A stretch of DNA of 7,163 nt, from the NCBI GenBank assembly GCA_020720565.1, contig DYOK01000135.1:1-7163 (forward strand), read 5' to 3'. The stretch comes from Acetofilamentum sp. GTDB lineage: Bacteria > Bacteroidota > Bacteroidia > Bacteroidales > JAFGXI01. Below, one piece after another: positions 6,048 through 7,163 of the stretch. The translations under genes and the position numbers were made by a program. Each line of letters begins with the position of its first letter. Position 1 is the first letter of the stretch. Below the pieces are notes generated by a model that was not told the DNA's origin, did not search any database, and worked only from the letters and a program-made list of their open reading frames with translations.

Positions 6048-6782
6048 CTATTGAATTCGTTGTCGAACGGCTTCGAAAGCAAAAATACCAGCAGCCACCG
6101 AAACATTAAGCGAATCGAAGCGTTTGTTCATCGGAATTTTGCGTAATAAATCGGCTTTTCGGATGATGGCATCAGAAATCCCATCGTCTTCCGAACCCAT
6201 TACTATGGCTGTTGGGACTTTAAAGTCGGTATTGTAATAGGGAAGGTCGGCTTTTTCGGTAGCAGCCACAACCTGTATGCCGCTGTCTTGTAAAAACTGA
6301 ACGGTTCTGGCTAGCTGTAACTCTCGACAGATAGGAATTTGCATCAAAGCACCAGCCGAAGTTTTTATAGCATCGGCTCCGACTCTGGCAAAATTTGAGC
6401 TGGGGATAATTATTGAATGGAATCCCGCAGCCAAACACGTTCGGGCAATGGCTCCAAAATTTCGCACATCCGTCACCCCATCTAATACCATCAGCAAAGG
6501 CATTTCTCCTTTTCTGAAAATTTCGGGAAGAAGGTGTTCTATGCGATAAAAATCGATTGGCGAAGTTAAGGCAATACAACCTTGGTGGTTTTTACGAGTT
6601 ATTCGGTCAAGTTTTTCTTGTGGAACAACTGTTAAAGGAACTTGGTAATGTTTAGCGGCTTGCCTAACGGGCTCTATGCTCTCGTCCGATTTGCCTTTTC
6701 TGACCAGAATTTTGTCGATGAGTTTTCCTTGCTCTAAGGCCTCTAAAATAGGGTTGATGCCATATATAAAATCGCTGTCCAT
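6048..6782 (-). CDS. rlmB: 23S rRNA (guanosine-2'-O-)-methyltransferase RlmB (TrmH/SpoU family)
   Basis: This 244-residue cytoplasmic enzyme transfers a methyl group from S-adenosylmethionine to the ribose of an rRNA guanosine (G2251 in E. coli). The N-terminal substrate-binding domain (about 3-75) starts with IYGINPILEAL, and a SpoU/SPOUT knot domain follows (about 95-240). The three SpoU motifs are clear: LDGVTDVRNFGAIART (100-115) with N108 and R114, IVMGSEDDGIS (193-203), and IPMNKRFDSLNVSVAAGIFAFE (216-237), the last forming the knotted cofactor site. Length is normal for RlmB. Another TrmH-family substrate is possible, but the N-terminal domain argues for RlmB. It is the first gene of the rightmost - strand cluster, and its TAG stop is four bases before the probable kinase start, so the two may be translationally coupled. 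No Shine-Dalgarno sequence or standard Bacteroidota promoter is evident upstream. Confidence 0.94.
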   Translation of the reverse strand: MDSDFIYGINPILEALEQGKLIDKILVRKGKSDESIEPVRQAAKHYQVPLTVVPQEKLDRITRKNHQGCIALTSPIDFYRIEHLLPEIFRKGEMPLLMVLDGVTDVRNFGAIARTCLAAGFHSIIIPSSNFARVGADAIKTSAGALMQIPICRELQLARTVQFLQDSGIQVVAATEKADLPYYNTDFKVPTAIVMGSEDDGISDAIIRKADLLRKIPMNKRFDSLNVSVAAGIFAFEAVRQRIQ

Positions 6783-7025
6783 GTGCTTAGTAAATAGTGT
6801 TTTGAAGTAGTTCGTTCAATTCGATTTTCGTATTCGAATGGATGTTTTGCCAATGAATTTCGATTTGGAATTGAGCCTAATTATCTGTCTGTAAAAGTAA
6901 TAAAAAAAATGATGATTCTCGAATATTCCACAAAATGCTCTGGACTAGCACGTGCTTTTTTTCAAACACTACATTTTATAAGGTTTGCAATGTTTTTGAA
7001 TTGCTTTGCATATTAGGTAGTTATA

Positions 7026-7041
7026 TTAAAAGTACTTTTAA
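7026..7041. promoter_or_regulatory. Perfect 16-bp palindrome, possible operator
   Basis: TTAAAAGTACTTTTAA is a perfect 16-bp palindrome with half-sites AAAAGT and ACTTTT. The same half-sites recur in opposite order at 7112-7126. It lies in the region upstream of rlmB. A binding site for a dimeric regulator is a guess from symmetry; low-complexity AT-rich DNA could give it by chance. Confidence 0.35.
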
Positions 7042-7111
7042 ATAATCGAAATAAACGACTCTATTTCTAATTTTATTTATAGCACTTTTGTAATATAACA
7101 ATACTTCATTA

Positions 7112-7126
7112 AACTTTTCAAAAGTT
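7112..7126. promoter_or_regulatory. 15-bp palindrome AACTTTT-C-AAAAGTT, possible operator
   Basis: Seven-base arms surround one central C. The arms contain the ACTTTT and AAAAGT half-sites of the palindrome at 7026, about 85 bases away. It would lie just upstream of a possible divergent gene starting near 7139. Confidence 0.35.
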
Positions 7127-7163
7127 CATATTTAATAGATGCAATCATCTGATATTCAGTACA

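Larger units (their letters stand above)
6783..7163. other. AT-rich region without a clear gene
   Basis: I see no convincing coding region in these 381 bases. The rlmB promoter should lie here, but no perfect TAnnTTTG box with an upstream TTG is present on the - strand. Visible structures are a 10-bp palindrome AGCACGTGCT (6947-6956) followed by a T-run, and two longer palindromes at 7026 and 7112. An ATG at 7139 (+) is open for the last 25 bases (M-Q-S-S-D-I-Q-Y) and could begin a divergent gene that continues outside, but this is too short to support. Confidence 0.6.

Noticed and set aside
6220..6579. 119-residue open frame on the - strand within rlmB
   Set aside because: It lies wholly inside rlmB in another frame, has no recognisable domain and is rich in Cys, Arg and Ser as expected of an out-of-frame reading.
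6947..6962. AGCACGTGCT palindrome followed by Ts as a + strand terminator
   Set aside because: The palindrome has no loop, leaving only about three stable pairs, and no + strand gene lies upstream.
6963..6990. Possible - strand promoter (TTG at 6990-6988, TAGTGTTTG at 6971-6963) upstream of rlmB
   Set aside because: The -7 box has three bases instead of two between TA and TTTG, and it lies about 180 bases from the start codon, so it is too weak to annotate.
7139..7163. ATG open to the right window edge on the + strand
   Set aside because: Only eight codons are visible with no ribosome binding site; it may be a gene start, but nothing supports it.

Overview
The window looks like chromosomal DNA of a Bacteroidota bacterium. 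The evidence is AT-rich DNA with weak Shine-Dalgarno sequences, a LytS-type sensor kinase with a periplasmic two-component-regulator propeller plus Y_Y_Y domain, a LytTR response regulator, a short carboxypeptidase-regulatory-like/OmpA fusion protein, and proteins closest in feel to that phylum. I cannot place it below phylum level.

Layout: crcB (fluoride channel) lies on the + strand at the left edge. All other genes are on the - strand. Read in their direction of transcription, from right to left, they are rlmB (23S rRNA 2'-O-methyltransferase), a 966-residue sensor histidine kinase, its LytTR response regulator, an OmpA-like peptidoglycan-binding protein, and a YafV-type omega-amidase. The first three are packed with gaps of 4 and 9 bases and are probably one transcript. 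OmpA and the amidase follow after gaps of about 120 bases. The right 381 bases hold no clear gene. They are AT-rich and carry two palindromes with a common half-site.

The most notable structure is in the gap between the convergent genes crcB and yafV. There a 235-bp non-coding element (401-635) has 26-bp terminal inverted repeats (24/26 identical) and is flanked exactly by an 8-bp direct repeat, CTTTATTA. This is the signature of a miniature inverted-repeat transposable element. Its right end supplies the last codon and stop codon of yafV. Removing it in silico restores an alternative stop two codons later and leaves the two genes only 14 bp apart. Its interior is made of smaller nested repeats.

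Functionally, the kinase and regulator form a plausible sensory pair: periplasmic ligand sensing by two seven-bladed propellers, phosphotransfer to Asp55 of the regulator, and DNA binding by LytTR. The signal and target genes cannot be read from this window; the adjacent OmpA-like gene is one candidate target. No wholly new gene system is evident. The main candidate for something undescribed is the small mobile element.
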